DNA from: Microvirga lotononidis
GTDB lineage: Bacteria; Pseudomonadota; Alphaproteobacteria; Rhizobiales; Beijerinckiaceae
Reading direction: 5' to 3'
NCBI RefSeq assembly: GCF_034627025.1
Contig: NZ_CP141048.1
Location: 2,554,001-2,618,000, forward strand
DNA length: 64,000 nucleotides
Shown here: in pieces, positions 54,795-62,987 of the stretch
How the letters are laid out: every line of letters begins with the position of its first letter
Position numbering within the stretch: position 1 is the stretch's first letter
The notes under the pieces: model-generated
Databases searched by the model: none
Told to the model about the DNA's origin: nothing
What the model saw: only the letters and a program-made list of their open reading frames with translations
Program-made: the position numbers and the translations under genes

Positions 54795-56186
54795 ATGAAG
54801 TTCTACAGCTCACGGTCTGAAACAGCCGATGCCTCTACGTTCCTTGGGGATCTCATCGATACGCTGACCGAGAGGGGCCGGGCTTTGCTCGGGCGCAAGG
54901 GAGAGCGCAAGGCCATCCCGCATCTCGATCTGATCGCCTTGGGCGAGCTGTTGCTCTCTCGCAGGGGCGAGGCCTCGGGCGTGGCTTTGGCGCAAACTCT
55001 CCTGGCGAGCTACGAATCCGCGCCGGAGCCGGATCGGCTCGCATTCCTCCAGGCACTTGCCGAGCGCTTCGGGCCCGACCGTCGTCGCGTGGAGCGGGCC
55101 ATCGAGGCGGTCCGCAAGGATCAGGGGACGGAGGCCCTCGAGGCGCTGCATGCGGCCGCCGAGCCACGGCGGCAGGAGCTGTTCCGGCGGCTCAACCTCG
55201 CCCCGGGCGGGACCGCGGCCCTGATCCGCATGCGCGAAGAGCTCGGGGATCACATCACGCGCCATCCTGGCTTGAAGTGCGTGGATGCCGATTTCACCCA
55301 CTTGTTCTCGTCCTGGTTCAATAGGGGGTTTCTGGTGCTGCGGCCGATTGATTGGACCACGCCTGCCAACATCCTCGAGAAGATCATCCGCTATGAAGCT
55401 GTGCATGCGATCCAGAACTGGGACGATTTGCGCAACCGCCTCGAACCCGGCGATCGCCGCTGCTACGGCTTCTTCCATCCGCAGCTCGTCGACGAGCCGC
55501 TGATCTTCGTCGAAGTCGCGCTCACCCGGGCAATTCCCGATGCGATCGGTCCGCTGCTCGACCTGAGCCGTACCCCGATCGCTGCCGCCGAGGCGACGAC
55601 CGCGGTGTTCTACTCGATCTCGAACACCCAGAAGGGCCTGGGCGGCGTGTCCTTCGGCAACTTCCTGATCAAGCAGGTGGTGGAGACCCTCAAGGGCGAA
55701 GCGCCGAACCTGAAAACCTTCGTGACCCTCTCGCCCGTCCCGGGCTTCTCTCGCTGGCTCGATCGCGAGCGCAAGGCCGAGGCCTCGGCCTGTCTTGACG
55801 AGGCGTCCAAGGCAACGTTGCGGGTCCTCGACGAGCCGGCCTGGCAGGACGATCCGGCGAGAGCGGAGAGCGTTCGCGCCGTCCTGCTCTCAGCCGCGGC
55901 CTACTACTTCCTGAAGGCCAAGGATTCCAAGGGCCGTCCGATCGATCCGGTGGCCCGATTCCATCTCGGCAACGGCGCACGGCTGGAGCGCATGAACTTC
56001 CTCGGCGACGTGTCGCCGAAGGGCCTGAAGCAGTCCCATGGGCTGATGGTCAACTACCTCTATGCTCTCGATGAGATCGAGAAGAACCATGAGGCTTTCG
56101 CCGAGAAGGGGACGGTCGCCGCTTCGTCCGCAGTCCGCAAGGCCTTGCGGGCCGACCTGCCATCCCGCGATCTTGTGCCCACCTGA
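54795..56186 (+). CDS. matA: Malonyl-CoA decarboxylase
   Basis: 463 residues from the ATG at 54795, behind GGTGGAGG; the upstream extension is not protein-like. An N-terminal helical domain carries the catalytic C-terminal GNAT-like domain: VFYSISNTQKGLGGVSFGNFLIKQV, TLSPVPGFSRWL and FHLGNGARLERMNFLGDVSPKGL, which holds the catalytic His. Converts malonyl-CoA to acetyl-CoA and CO2, the second step of malonate use. Confidence 0.93.
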   Translation: MKFYSSRSETADASTFLGDLIDTLTERGRALLGRKGERKAIPHLDLIALGELLLSRRGEASGVALAQTLLASYESAPEPDRLAFLQALAERFGPDRRRVERAIEAVRKDQGTEALEALHAAAEPRRQELFRRLNLAPGGTAALIRMREELGDHITRHPGLKCVDADFTHLFSSWFNRGFLVLRPIDWTTPANILEKIIRYEAVHAIQNWDDLRNRLEPGDRRCYGFFHPQLVDEPLIFVEVALTRAIPDAIGPLLDLSRTPIAAAEATTAVFYSISNTQKGLGGVSFGNFLIKQVVETLKGEAPNLKTFVTLSPVPGFSRWLDRERKAEASACLDEASKATLRVLDEPAWQDDPARAESVRAVLLSAAAYYFLKAKDSKGRPIDPVARFHLGNGARLERMNFLGDVSPKGLKQSHGLMVNYLYALDEIEKNHEAFAEKGTVAASSAVRKALRADLPSRDLVPT

Positions 56187-56247
56187 TCACGGCCCCGTTC
56201 CCGTACCTTGTCCGGATTCACTCCAGCCCCGCTGCGGAGCTTACGCC

Positions 56248-57777
56248 ATGAATGCCAACCTGTTTGATCGCCTCGAACGCTCGATCGCCGACCTTGCCAA
56301 GACCGCCATCGCGACGCCGGCCGAGACGGCCGTCAGCTATGCGGATCTGATCGCCCTGTCCGGCCGGTTGGCGAACGTGCTCGTCCGCCGCGGGGTAAAG
56401 CCCGGCGACCGGGTTGCCGTCCAGGTCGAGAAATCGGTCCCGGCACTGGTTCTGTACCTTGCGACTGTCCGCGCCGGCGCCGTCTATCTGCCGCTCAACA
56501 CCGCCTATACGCTGGCGGAGTTGGATTACTTCATCGGTGATGCCGAGCCATCTCTCATCGTCTGCGATCCTGCCAAGCGTCAAGGTATCGAGCCGCTGGC
56601 TGCGAAGGTGGGCGCCGCCGTCGAAGGGCTCGACGCCGAAGGGCAGGGCACGTTGATGGAGGCCGCCGCTGATGCGCCCGATGCGTTCGAGACGGTATCA
56701 AGGGCCGGCGACGATTTGGCGGCGATCCTCTACACATCCGGTACGACGGGCCGCTCCAAGGGAGCGATGCTGACCCACGACAATCTCGTCTCCAACGCTC
56801 TGACCCTTAAGGAGGTTTGGCGCTTCACGGCGGAGGACGTGCTGATCCATGCCCTGCCGATCTATCACACGCATGGTCTGTTCGTGGCCAGCAACGTCAC
56901 CCTGTTCTCCGGCGCGTCGATGATCTTCCTGCCGAAATTCGACGCGGATGAGATCCTCGGGCTGATGTCCCGCGCCACGGCGCTGATGGGTGTGCCGACC
57001 TTCTATGTGCGCCTGCTGCAGCACCCAGGTCTCACGCAGGAGTCGACATCCGGCATGCGCCTGTTCGTGTCGGGCTCCGCTCCGCTGCTCGCGGAAACCC
57101 ACCGCGCGTGGAGTGCCCGCACCGGTCACGCCATCCTCGAGCGTTATGGCATGACCGAGACGAACATGAACACTTCGAACCCGTATGATGGCGACAGGGT
57201 ACCCGGCGCCGTGGGCCTGCCGCTGCCCGGGGTGTCGGCGCGCATCACCGATCCGGAAAGCGGACGCGAATTGGCACGCAACGAGATCGGCATGATCGAA
57301 GTGAAGGGGCCGAACGTGTTCAAGGGGTATTGGCGCATGCCGGAGAAGACCGCGGCCGAATTCCGCACGGACGGATTCTTCATCACCGGCGATCTCGGCA
57401 AGATGGATGAGCGCGGCTATGTCCACATCCTGGGGCGCGGCAAGGATCTGGTGATCACCGGGGGCTTCAATGTCTACCCGAAGGAGATCGAGGACGAGAT
57501 CGACGCCATCCCGGGCGTGTTCGAGAGCGCGGTGATCGGCGTGCCGCACGCGGATTTCGGCGAAGGGGTCACGGCCGTGGTGGTGCGGTCCGGGGAGGCG
57601 GCGGTCGACGAGAGGACGATCCTGTCGGCGCTTGAAGATCGCTTGGCGAAGTTCAAACTGCCAAAGCGGGTTGTCTTCGTCGAGGAACTCCCGCGCAACA
57701 CCATGGGAAAGGTCCAGAAGAACATCCTGCGGGAACGATATTCGGATCTTTACCGTCCGGCTGCACGAGCGTCTTGA
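56248..57777 (+). CDS. matB: Malonyl-CoA synthetase
   Basis: 509 residues from the ATG at 56248. Adenylate-forming enzyme: P-loop YTSGTTGRSKGAMLTHDN, hinge GYVHILGRGKDLVITGGFN, and catalytic Lys in NTMGKVQKN near the C-terminus. It activates malonate (and possibly methylmalonate) with ATP and CoA. It follows matA by 61 bp. No MatC-like dicarboxylate carrier gene accompanies it. Confidence 0.93.
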   Translation: MNANLFDRLERSIADLAKTAIATPAETAVSYADLIALSGRLANVLVRRGVKPGDRVAVQVEKSVPALVLYLATVRAGAVYLPLNTAYTLAELDYFIGDAEPSLIVCDPAKRQGIEPLAAKVGAAVEGLDAEGQGTLMEAAADAPDAFETVSRAGDDLAAILYTSGTTGRSKGAMLTHDNLVSNALTLKEVWRFTAEDVLIHALPIYHTHGLFVASNVTLFSGASMIFLPKFDADEILGLMSRATALMGVPTFYVRLLQHPGLTQESTSGMRLFVSGSAPLLAETHRAWSARTGHAILERYGMTETNMNTSNPYDGDRVPGAVGLPLPGVSARITDPESGRELARNEIGMIEVKGPNVFKGYWRMPEKTAAEFRTDGFFITGDLGKMDERGYVHILGRGKDLVITGGFNVYPKEIEDEIDAIPGVFESAVIGVPHADFGEGVTAVVVRSGEAAVDERTILSALEDRLAKFKLPKRVVFVEELPRNTMGKVQKNILRERYSDLYRPAARAS

Positions 57778-58024
57778 GAACTCCGATGCTCTCCGTTCAG
57801 CGGCAACTTCAGGAACATCGACGACCATGTGGCTGCAGGCGTCCGCTCTGCTGCCCCACAGACTTCGGTCGCCGCGCGATGCCGCCGGTGCATTCCTGCG
57901 CCGGCGCGTCGTACGCGTAACGGGCATTGCAAAGTGCGAGGGACATCGATGACGATGGAGTTGGCTCCCTCAAACCATTGCCCCCGCATCCCGGATGTGC
58001 TGCTGTGGCCATCCCGTTCTGACC

Positions 58025-58609
58025 ATGCCGCCACAACTTCCCGATAACGTGATGTCCTCGGAAAAACTTCCCGTTTCTCTCGTCTCCATTTTCCTTGTCT
58101 TCTTCAGAATCGGTCTTTTCAGTTTCGGAGGAGGGCTGTCCGGTTGGATCTACCGCGACGTGGTCACGGTGCGGGGCTGGATGAGCGACGCGGATTTTCT
58201 CTCCGGCCTGGCTCTGTCCCAGATCCTGCCTGGAGCGAACGTCACGAATCTTTCCGTCTATATCGGGCAGCGGTTGCGTGGTCCCGCCGGCTCGATCTGC
58301 GCCGTTTCGGGTCTCGTGATCGGTCCCTTCTTCGCGGTCCTCGGCATTCTCGGAGCCTATGATCTGCTATCCACGATGCCGTGGATCCAGGACGGCATGA
58401 GCGGAGCTGCGGCGGCCGCCATTGGCCTGCTGCTGGTCGTCGCCATCAAGGGGGCGCGCAGTGCGAGCACTGGAATTCTGCCCTTCCTGTTTCTGCTCGC
58501 CACCTTCATCGCCGTCGGTGTGCTGCAATGGCCTCTCGTTCCGGTCGTTCTCGTGCTGGCCCCGATTTCAATCTGTCTCGCGTGGCGAAAGGCACGGTCC
58601 CATGCGTGA
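58025..58609 (+). CDS. Chromate transporter, first CHR-domain subunit
   Basis: 195 residues with one CHR domain: VFFRIGLFSFGGGLSGWIYRDVV, LALSQILPGANVTNLSVYIG and about six membrane segments. ATG at 58025; ATG at 58052 is an alternative. In the short-chain class, two separate CHR proteins make the transporter. The next gene overlaps by 8 nt. Whether chromate or another anion is the natural substrate is open. Confidence 0.85.
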   Translation: MPPQLPDNVMSSEKLPVSLVSIFLVFFRIGLFSFGGGLSGWIYRDVVTVRGWMSDADFLSGLALSQILPGANVTNLSVYIGQRLRGPAGSICAVSGLVIGPFFAVLGILGAYDLLSTMPWIQDGMSGAAAAAIGLLLVVAIKGARSASTGILPFLFLLATFIAVGVLQWPLVPVVLVLAPISICLAWRKARSHA

Positions 58610-59144
58610 GAATGCCCTCTGGTCTCTGATCGTCGTCTTCGTGCCGTTCTCGCTGGTTTCGATCGGCGGCGGTCCGAGCATCTTCGCCGGAATCCAGCAT
58701 CAATCCGTCGAGGTCTATCACTGGGTCAGCGCCCGGGAATTCGTCGATCTCTTCGCCATCGCTCGGGCTGCGCCTGGTCCGGGCTCCATGCTCGTGACCC
58801 TGCTCGGCTGGAAGGTGGCGGGCTGGACTGGCGCCATCGTGGCGACGCTCGCGCTGTTCGTTCCCTCGTCGCTGCTCTGCTACGGGGTCACCAGGATGTG
58901 GAACCATTATCGCGGACGCCACTGGCATACAGCGCTGGAAAATGGCCTTGCACCCATCGGAGCGGGGCTGATCCTGGCCGGTGTGGTCGCGATCTTCAGA
59001 ATCGCGGGGGCTGGTGTCCCCTCCTGGGCCATCGCAGGCATCGCGGCGGTTATTCTGTTGTGGCGTCCGAAGCTCAACCCGCTCATCCTGCTCGCGGGCG
59101 GTGCCGTCGCCTTCGCATTCTGGCACGGCACGGTCGGCTATTAG
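58602..59144 (+). CDS. Chromate transporter, second CHR-domain subunit
   Basis: 180 residues from the ATG at 58602, overlapping the previous gene. The second CHR half is clear: PFSLVSIGGGPSIFAGIQHQSV, FAIARAAPGPGSMLVTLLGWKVAG and a run of hydrophobic helices. The frame extends upstream inside the previous gene but the overlap start is the reasonable one. Functions as partner of 58025-58609. Confidence 0.87.
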   Translation: MRENALWSLIVVFVPFSLVSIGGGPSIFAGIQHQSVEVYHWVSAREFVDLFAIARAAPGPGSMLVTLLGWKVAGWTGAIVATLALFVPSSLLCYGVTRMWNHYRGRHWHTALENGLAPIGAGLILAGVVAIFRIAGAGVPSWAIAGIAAVILLWRPKLNPLILLAGGAVAFAFWHGTVGY

Positions 59145-59186
59145 AGCATCGAGCGCGAAGGCGGTTCCGCTTTGCGTTCGATGCTT
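59145..59186. repeat. Palindromic hairpin after the chromate genes
   Basis: AGCATCGAGCGCGAAGGCGG and CCGCTTTGCGTTCGATGCT are near-perfect inverted arms right after the TAG stop. It belongs with the dispersed repeats of this genome and may act as terminator. Confidence 0.6.
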
Positions 59187-59287
59187 TAGGCCAGCGGATC
59201 GTGCGGACAAGTGAGTCCGCTTGCCCGCACTAGAGCTGTTTCCACTCACGTAGAATCATCTCTCTTTATTGCGGAGCCGCATCGTTT

Positions 59288-59325
59288 GACGGCGAACCGG
59301 GTCCACTTCGCCGAAGAATGCTCTA
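59288..59325. repeat. Dispersed intergenic repeat, copy 3
   Basis: GACGGCGAACCGGGTCCACT, continuing TCGCCGAAGAATGCTCTAA, matches the copies at 8044 and 9100. It sits in the convergent gap between the chromate genes and ssb. Confidence 0.75.
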
Positions 59326-59329
59326 AGCT

Positions 59330-59830
59330 CTAGAACGGAATGTCGTCGTCGAAGTCGTTGTGGCGCGAGCTGCCGGCCGGTTCAGGCCTGCGCTCCATGG
59401 GGGACGAGCGTCCGAAATCGCCGCCGCGGCTGATCTGGCCCGGCTCCTCGTCGCCGTACTCGGAGGCGCCACCCCCGCCGCGGCTGTCCAGGATCGTCAG
59501 CTCACCGCGGAAGCGCTGCAGCACCACCTCGGTGGTGTACTTCTCCTGCCCCTGCTGGTCCGTCCACTTGCGCGTCTGCAGCTGGCCCTCGACATACACC
59601 TTCGAGCCCTTCTTCAGGTACTGCTCCGCCACCCGCGCTAGGTTCTCGTTGAAGATCACCACCGAGTGCCACTCGGTCTTCTCCTTGCGCTCGCCCGTGC
59701 CCTTGTCCTTCCACGTCTCCGACGTGGCGATCCGCAGGTTCACCACCGGCTCCCCGTTCGACAGACGCCGCACCTCAGGGTCCCGACCCAGGTTCCCCAC
59801 CAAAATCACCTTGTTCACACTGCCTGCCAT
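59330..59830 (-). CDS. ssb: Single-stranded DNA-binding protein
   Basis: 166 residues from the ATG at 59830. The OB-fold begins [17 protein letters not shown], with [37 protein letters not shown] disordered Gly/Arg-rich linker leads to the acidic tip DFDDDIPF that binds partner proteins of replication and repair. Typical bacterial length. Confidence 0.96.
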   Translation of the reverse strand: MAGSVNKVILVGNLGRDPEVRRLSNGEPVVNLRIATSETWKDKGTGERKEKTEWHSVVIFNENLARVAEQYLKKGSKVYVEGQLQTRKWTDQQGQEKYTTEVVLQRFRGELTILDSRGGGGASEYGDEEPGQISRGGDFGRSSPMERRPEPAGSSRHNDFDDDIPF

Positions 59831-59978
59831 GACAGCCTCTCCACTTCGTCTCTCCTGAACGGCTGGGGCAAAAGGATGCCTCACGTTTTCAGGTCGGTTG
59901 CACATTCCTGCCCTGGCGCTCCGTGCGGACATGCGGCGGGCGCCGTTCAAGGAGGGGCATCACCTACTGTTCTATATT

Positions 59979-59994
59979 TGTTCCACGTGAAACA
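59979..59994. promoter_or_regulatory. parS-like ParB-binding site
   Basis: TGTTCCACGTGAAACA matches the bacterial parS consensus TGTTNCACGTGAAACA at every defined position. It lies in the ssb-methyltransferase intergenic region. Such sites cluster near the replication origin of chromosomes and some large secondary replicons. Confidence 0.8.
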
Positions 59995-60198
59995 CAAGAG
60001 CGGATTCCCGGGCAGGAGGCTGGGAAGGGCAACGAATGAACGGGGCGAACCCGGTGGAGCCACGGCCGTGACCATGAGACATGGCTTCAGCCGAGAACGG
60101 CGCACCTTTCCGAATACGCCGGATCGGACCATTCTGGCCGATGTCGATAAGGAGGTTACATAGGCTGTAACATCCTGGCCAAGCTTCGGGAGGCTGCC

Positions 60199-61017
60199 TT
60201 GACGGATACGATCTTGGACGAGGCGGCCGTTGCGGCGGCATGGGACCGGAATGCCGACATCTGGACACAGGAGGTCCGAAGCGGGCTCGACCTTTATCGT
60301 GAGCTTTACACGTTCCCTGCCTTCCTGGACTTCATGCCTCCCATCGCGGGGAAACGCGTGATCGATCTCGGCTGCGGCGAGGGCTCCAATACACGCCGGT
60401 TTGCGAGGCTCGGCGGCGTCATGACGGGAATCGATCTCTCGAGTGGGATGATCAGACGTGCCCGGGAGCAGGAAAAAGATGAGCCTCTCGGGATCGTCTA
60501 CGAGATCGCCTCCTTCGGCGACCTCGCTCCTTTCGCCGATGGTGCGTTCGATGCGGCCCTGTCAACCATGGCGCTCATGGACGGGCCGGATCTGTCGGCC
60601 TCGATGCAGGCTGCTTCACGGGTGCTCAAACTTGGTGGCGCCTTGTGCTTCAGCGTTCTCCATCCTTGCTTCATCACGCCGGCCATCGCGTGGCTTGCGG
60701 ATGAAGCAGGAGGCCATCTCGGATTGCGGGTCGGCCAGTATTTCGAAAGAGAGCCCTTCGTCGAACATTGGCGGTTCAGCAGGCGCGACGGAGGCGAACA
60801 GAAGACCGGCGCGCCGAAGTTCGAGGTGCCGCGGTTCCCGCGGACCCTCTCCGATTACATCAACGCCGTCAGTGAAGCCGGATTCAGAATTGTGAGAATC
60901 GAGGAGCCGCGCCCGAGCGAAGAAATGGCCCGCAAACATGATTGGCTGAAACGCTGGTACCGGCATGCCCCGCTCGTGCTGTTCATCCTGGCCGTGAAGG
61001 CACCAGCGAGCGAGTAA
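60199..61017 (+). CDS. Class I SAM-dependent methyltransferase
   Basis: 272 residues from the TTG at 60199, preceded by CGGGAGGC. SAM-binding motif I VIDLGCGEGSNTRRFARLG, acidic loop GIDLSSGMIRRA, and motif around ALSTMALMDGPDLSASMQAASRVLKLGG. The methyl acceptor is unknown; C-terminal IEEPRPSEEMARKHDWLKRW is family-typical. Confidence 0.85.
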   Translation: MTDTILDEAAVAAAWDRNADIWTQEVRSGLDLYRELYTFPAFLDFMPPIAGKRVIDLGCGEGSNTRRFARLGGVMTGIDLSSGMIRRAREQEKDEPLGIVYEIASFGDLAPFADGAFDAALSTMALMDGPDLSASMQAASRVLKLGGALCFSVLHPCFITPAIAWLADEAGGHLGLRVGQYFEREPFVEHWRFSRRDGGEQKTGAPKFEVPRFPRTLSDYINAVSEAGFRIVRIEEPRPSEEMARKHDWLKRWYRHAPLVLFILAVKAPASE

Positions 61018-61048
61018 TAAAAAAAGCGGTGCCAGGGACACCGCTTTC
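61018..61048. terminator. Rho-independent terminator for the minus-strand trio
   Basis: AAAGCGGTG (61023-61031) and CACCGCTTT (61039-61047) give a 9-bp stem; the minus-strand transcript then reads seven U. It ends the operon 62400-61061 and may also stop transcription of the methyltransferase gene. Confidence 0.85.
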
Positions 61049-61060
61049 GAGAAGGCCGGT

Positions 61061-61336
61061 CTATTCCGCTGCCTGGAGATAAACCACTTTCGACTGTTCT
61101 CTCTGAACCTCGCGCAGGGTGCGGGCCATGTAGGTCAGCTGCTCGATGGCTTTGTCGAGATCGAGCTTGGTGCCGTCTTCGAGATCGTAAGCTTCCCGTC
61201 CGCGATAGAGCCGGTTGACCTGGCTCTCCATCTCGGCGGCAGCCTCGCGGATGCGGTGAACGAGATTGTCGGCGATGACATTGGCGTTGTCGTCGACAAC
61301 GCAGAACCCGACATCGCTTGCGCGAACCTTGGCCAT
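61061..61336 (-). CDS. Conserved small protein of unknown function
   Basis: 91 residues, acidic. MAKVRASDVGFCVVDDNANVIADNLVHRIREAAAEMESQVNRLY continues into a helical, coiled-coil-like half (LDLDKAIEQLTYMARTLREVQREQ). No known domain is recognised. Last gene of a probable three-gene minus-strand operon, 24 nt before the terminator. Confidence 0.65.
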   Translation of the reverse strand: MAKVRASDVGFCVVDDNANVIADNLVHRIREAAAEMESQVNRLYRGREAYDLEDGTKLDLDKAIEQLTYMARTLREVQREQSKVVYLQAAE

Positions 61337-61366
61337 CGGATGATTCCTCTTCTTGTTGTTTCGTTC

Positions 61367-61780
61367 TTAAGCAACGGCCCGCTGTCCATGCTCAGCATAG
61401 ATGCCGAGCCGGCGAGCCAGGGAATGTTTCGTCACAGTCCCCACCCAGGGCAGCGTCGCGAGAAAGCGCAGCTTGTCGGGACTTGCGTTGTAGTCTCCGA
61501 ACAGGTGCTCACGCTCGCTCCAGATCGTGTCGATCGCCTCGGCCTTGGCCGGGTGACGGAAGCCGACGCGAGCCGTCGACCCGACCGCAAGCGCGCGCAT
61601 ACAGCGCTCGAACGTGCGGCGACCGATATCGGGCGTCACGCTCGCATGGCAGATCGCTTCGATCACCAGCTGGGCGAACTCGTCCGCCGTCTCGGGAGGT
61701 ATGGTGTCCACACCGGAGGCGTCTCCCTGAAAAGCATGGGCGCCGTAGCGCATGGTTTCTTCGAGGCCGAAGCTCGGCAT
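61367..61780 (-). CDS. Protein of unknown function with HhH-like segment
   Basis: 137 residues from the ATG at 61780. Mostly helical; the C-terminal LRFLATLPWVGTVTKHSLARRLG resembles a helix-hairpin-helix DNA-binding motif. Its start is 6 nt past the stop of the upstream gene and 30 nt lie between it and the next, so the three form one unit. Function not known. Confidence 0.6.
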   Translation of the reverse strand: MPSFGLEETMRYGAHAFQGDASGVDTIPPETADEFAQLVIEAICHASVTPDIGRRTFERCMRALAVGSTARVGFRHPAKAEAIDTIWSEREHLFGDYNASPDKLRFLATLPWVGTVTKHSLARRLGIYAEHGQRAVA

Positions 61781-61785
61781 TGCTC

Positions 61786-62400
61786 TCACCTTAGAGTCCA
61801 GGCAGCCTGAAGCAGCCGGACGAGCTTTGTCCCGGTCTTGCGGATCCGGCGCTGCGCCCGCCATGGAAGGTCGGCGTCTCGCGTCGGATTCGGGCGTTCG
61901 GAACGGATACGCGGGTTCTTCAGAAACAGGCGCACGCCTGTTTGCGGGCGGATGCGCCAGACATCGTCCGAGCTTGGAAAACCTTGACCATTCAAGGGTT
62001 TGTCCGAAGAGCGCGGCTCAATGAAGATGGGGTTTGAGTCCTGCGAATGCAAGGTTCTCGGGATCAGCGGAACGGGGTTCGATCGCCGCCTGGACTCCCT
62101 CGCAACCTTCGGCCAGGGCGAGATCTCGCAGCGCGCCAACTTGAAAGTTCGCGCCAGCTCCGCGCCTGCCGGGACACCATAGACGGAGGCTGCGCAGGAG
62201 AACGCCTCGGAGAACGGCTCGATGGCGCACCAGCTCTTCTCCGCCATGTGCAGCGGCCACGTCCATAGGCCGTCCTCGCGCCGCTGGCCGACGCTGTCAC
62301 GGTCGATGAAATAGCCCGTTCGCTTGTGCTCCAGACCGCTCTCGACCACGAGCCATTCCTCGTTCTCGAAAATCGGTCTCTCGTCCGTCATAGCGGTCAT
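61786..62400 (-). CDS. Protein of unknown function
   Basis: 204 residues from the ATG at 62400. A mixed, globular N-terminal half (WLVVESGLEHKRTGYFIDRD, LWTWPLHMAEKSWCAIEPFSEAF) is followed by a basic, Arg/Ser/Pro-rich C-terminal half. I do not recognise it. First gene of the minus-strand trio and divergent from the coiled-coil/ATPase pair at 62691. Confidence 0.55.
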   Translation of the reverse strand: MTAMTDERPIFENEEWLVVESGLEHKRTGYFIDRDSVGQRREDGLWTWPLHMAEKSWCAIEPFSEAFSCAASVYGVPAGAELARTFKLARCEISPWPKVARESRRRSNPVPLIPRTLHSQDSNPIFIEPRSSDKPLNGQGFPSSDDVWRIRPQTGVRLFLKNPRIRSERPNPTRDADLPWRAQRRIRKTGTKLVRLLQAAWTLR

Positions 62401-62690
62401 CGCAGGATCCTTTGCGGCGGTGAGGCGCGGCTGCCCTAATGGCGTCACATCCACGACGCATACACAGGATGCGAACAAACCAAGAACATACTCCCGATGT
62501 CCGCCGTGTCAAGCAAAGTCGGCGCTGTGGGACTGTAATCTCGGAGTAACCGATACTATGTGGAGGGTCAGATGGCAGGATTGAAGAGATCGCTCCGGAT
62601 CCCGCTCAAAAAGTGGCAAAGTCGTTGCGGCGAAATATCGCTGGCGATAACTGAAGCTCGACCATTCCAACGCAGTGGATTCGCCACCCC

Positions 62691-62987
62691 ATGACCAACC
62701 CGACACGCTTCGAGACGGACCAGCTCCGGCGCCTGGAGGACATGCGCAAGACCTTCGATAAACTGCGGGCGGAGCGGATACGCGCGGAAGGCGAGGTCGA
62801 GCGTCTCACGCGCGAACTGGAAGAGGCGCGGGCTCTCGCCCTGTCGGAATTCGGCACCGACGACGAAGGACAGCTTCAGGGACTGATCGAGGATGCGCAG
62901 GCGCGCAATGCCAAGCTCGCAGACGAATTCGCCGCCGCCCTGCGCGATGTCGAAGCGCGCCTCAAGCAGCTCGGAGACGAGCGTTGA
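62691..62987 (+). CDS. Small coiled-coil protein upstream of a permuted ATPase
   Basis: 98 residues, almost wholly helical with heptad character (DQLRRLEDMRKTFDKLRAER, EVERLTRELEEARALALSEFG) interrupted near residue 55 by FGTDDEGQLQ. Acidic, no membrane segment. It overlaps the ATPase start (TTGA), so the two are probably made together; it may be a partner supplying coiled-coil arms. No family recognised. Confidence 0.65.
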   Translation: MTNPTRFETDQLRRLEDMRKTFDKLRAERIRAEGEVERLTRELEEARALALSEFGTDDEGQLQGLIEDAQARNAKLADEFAAALRDVEARLKQLGDER

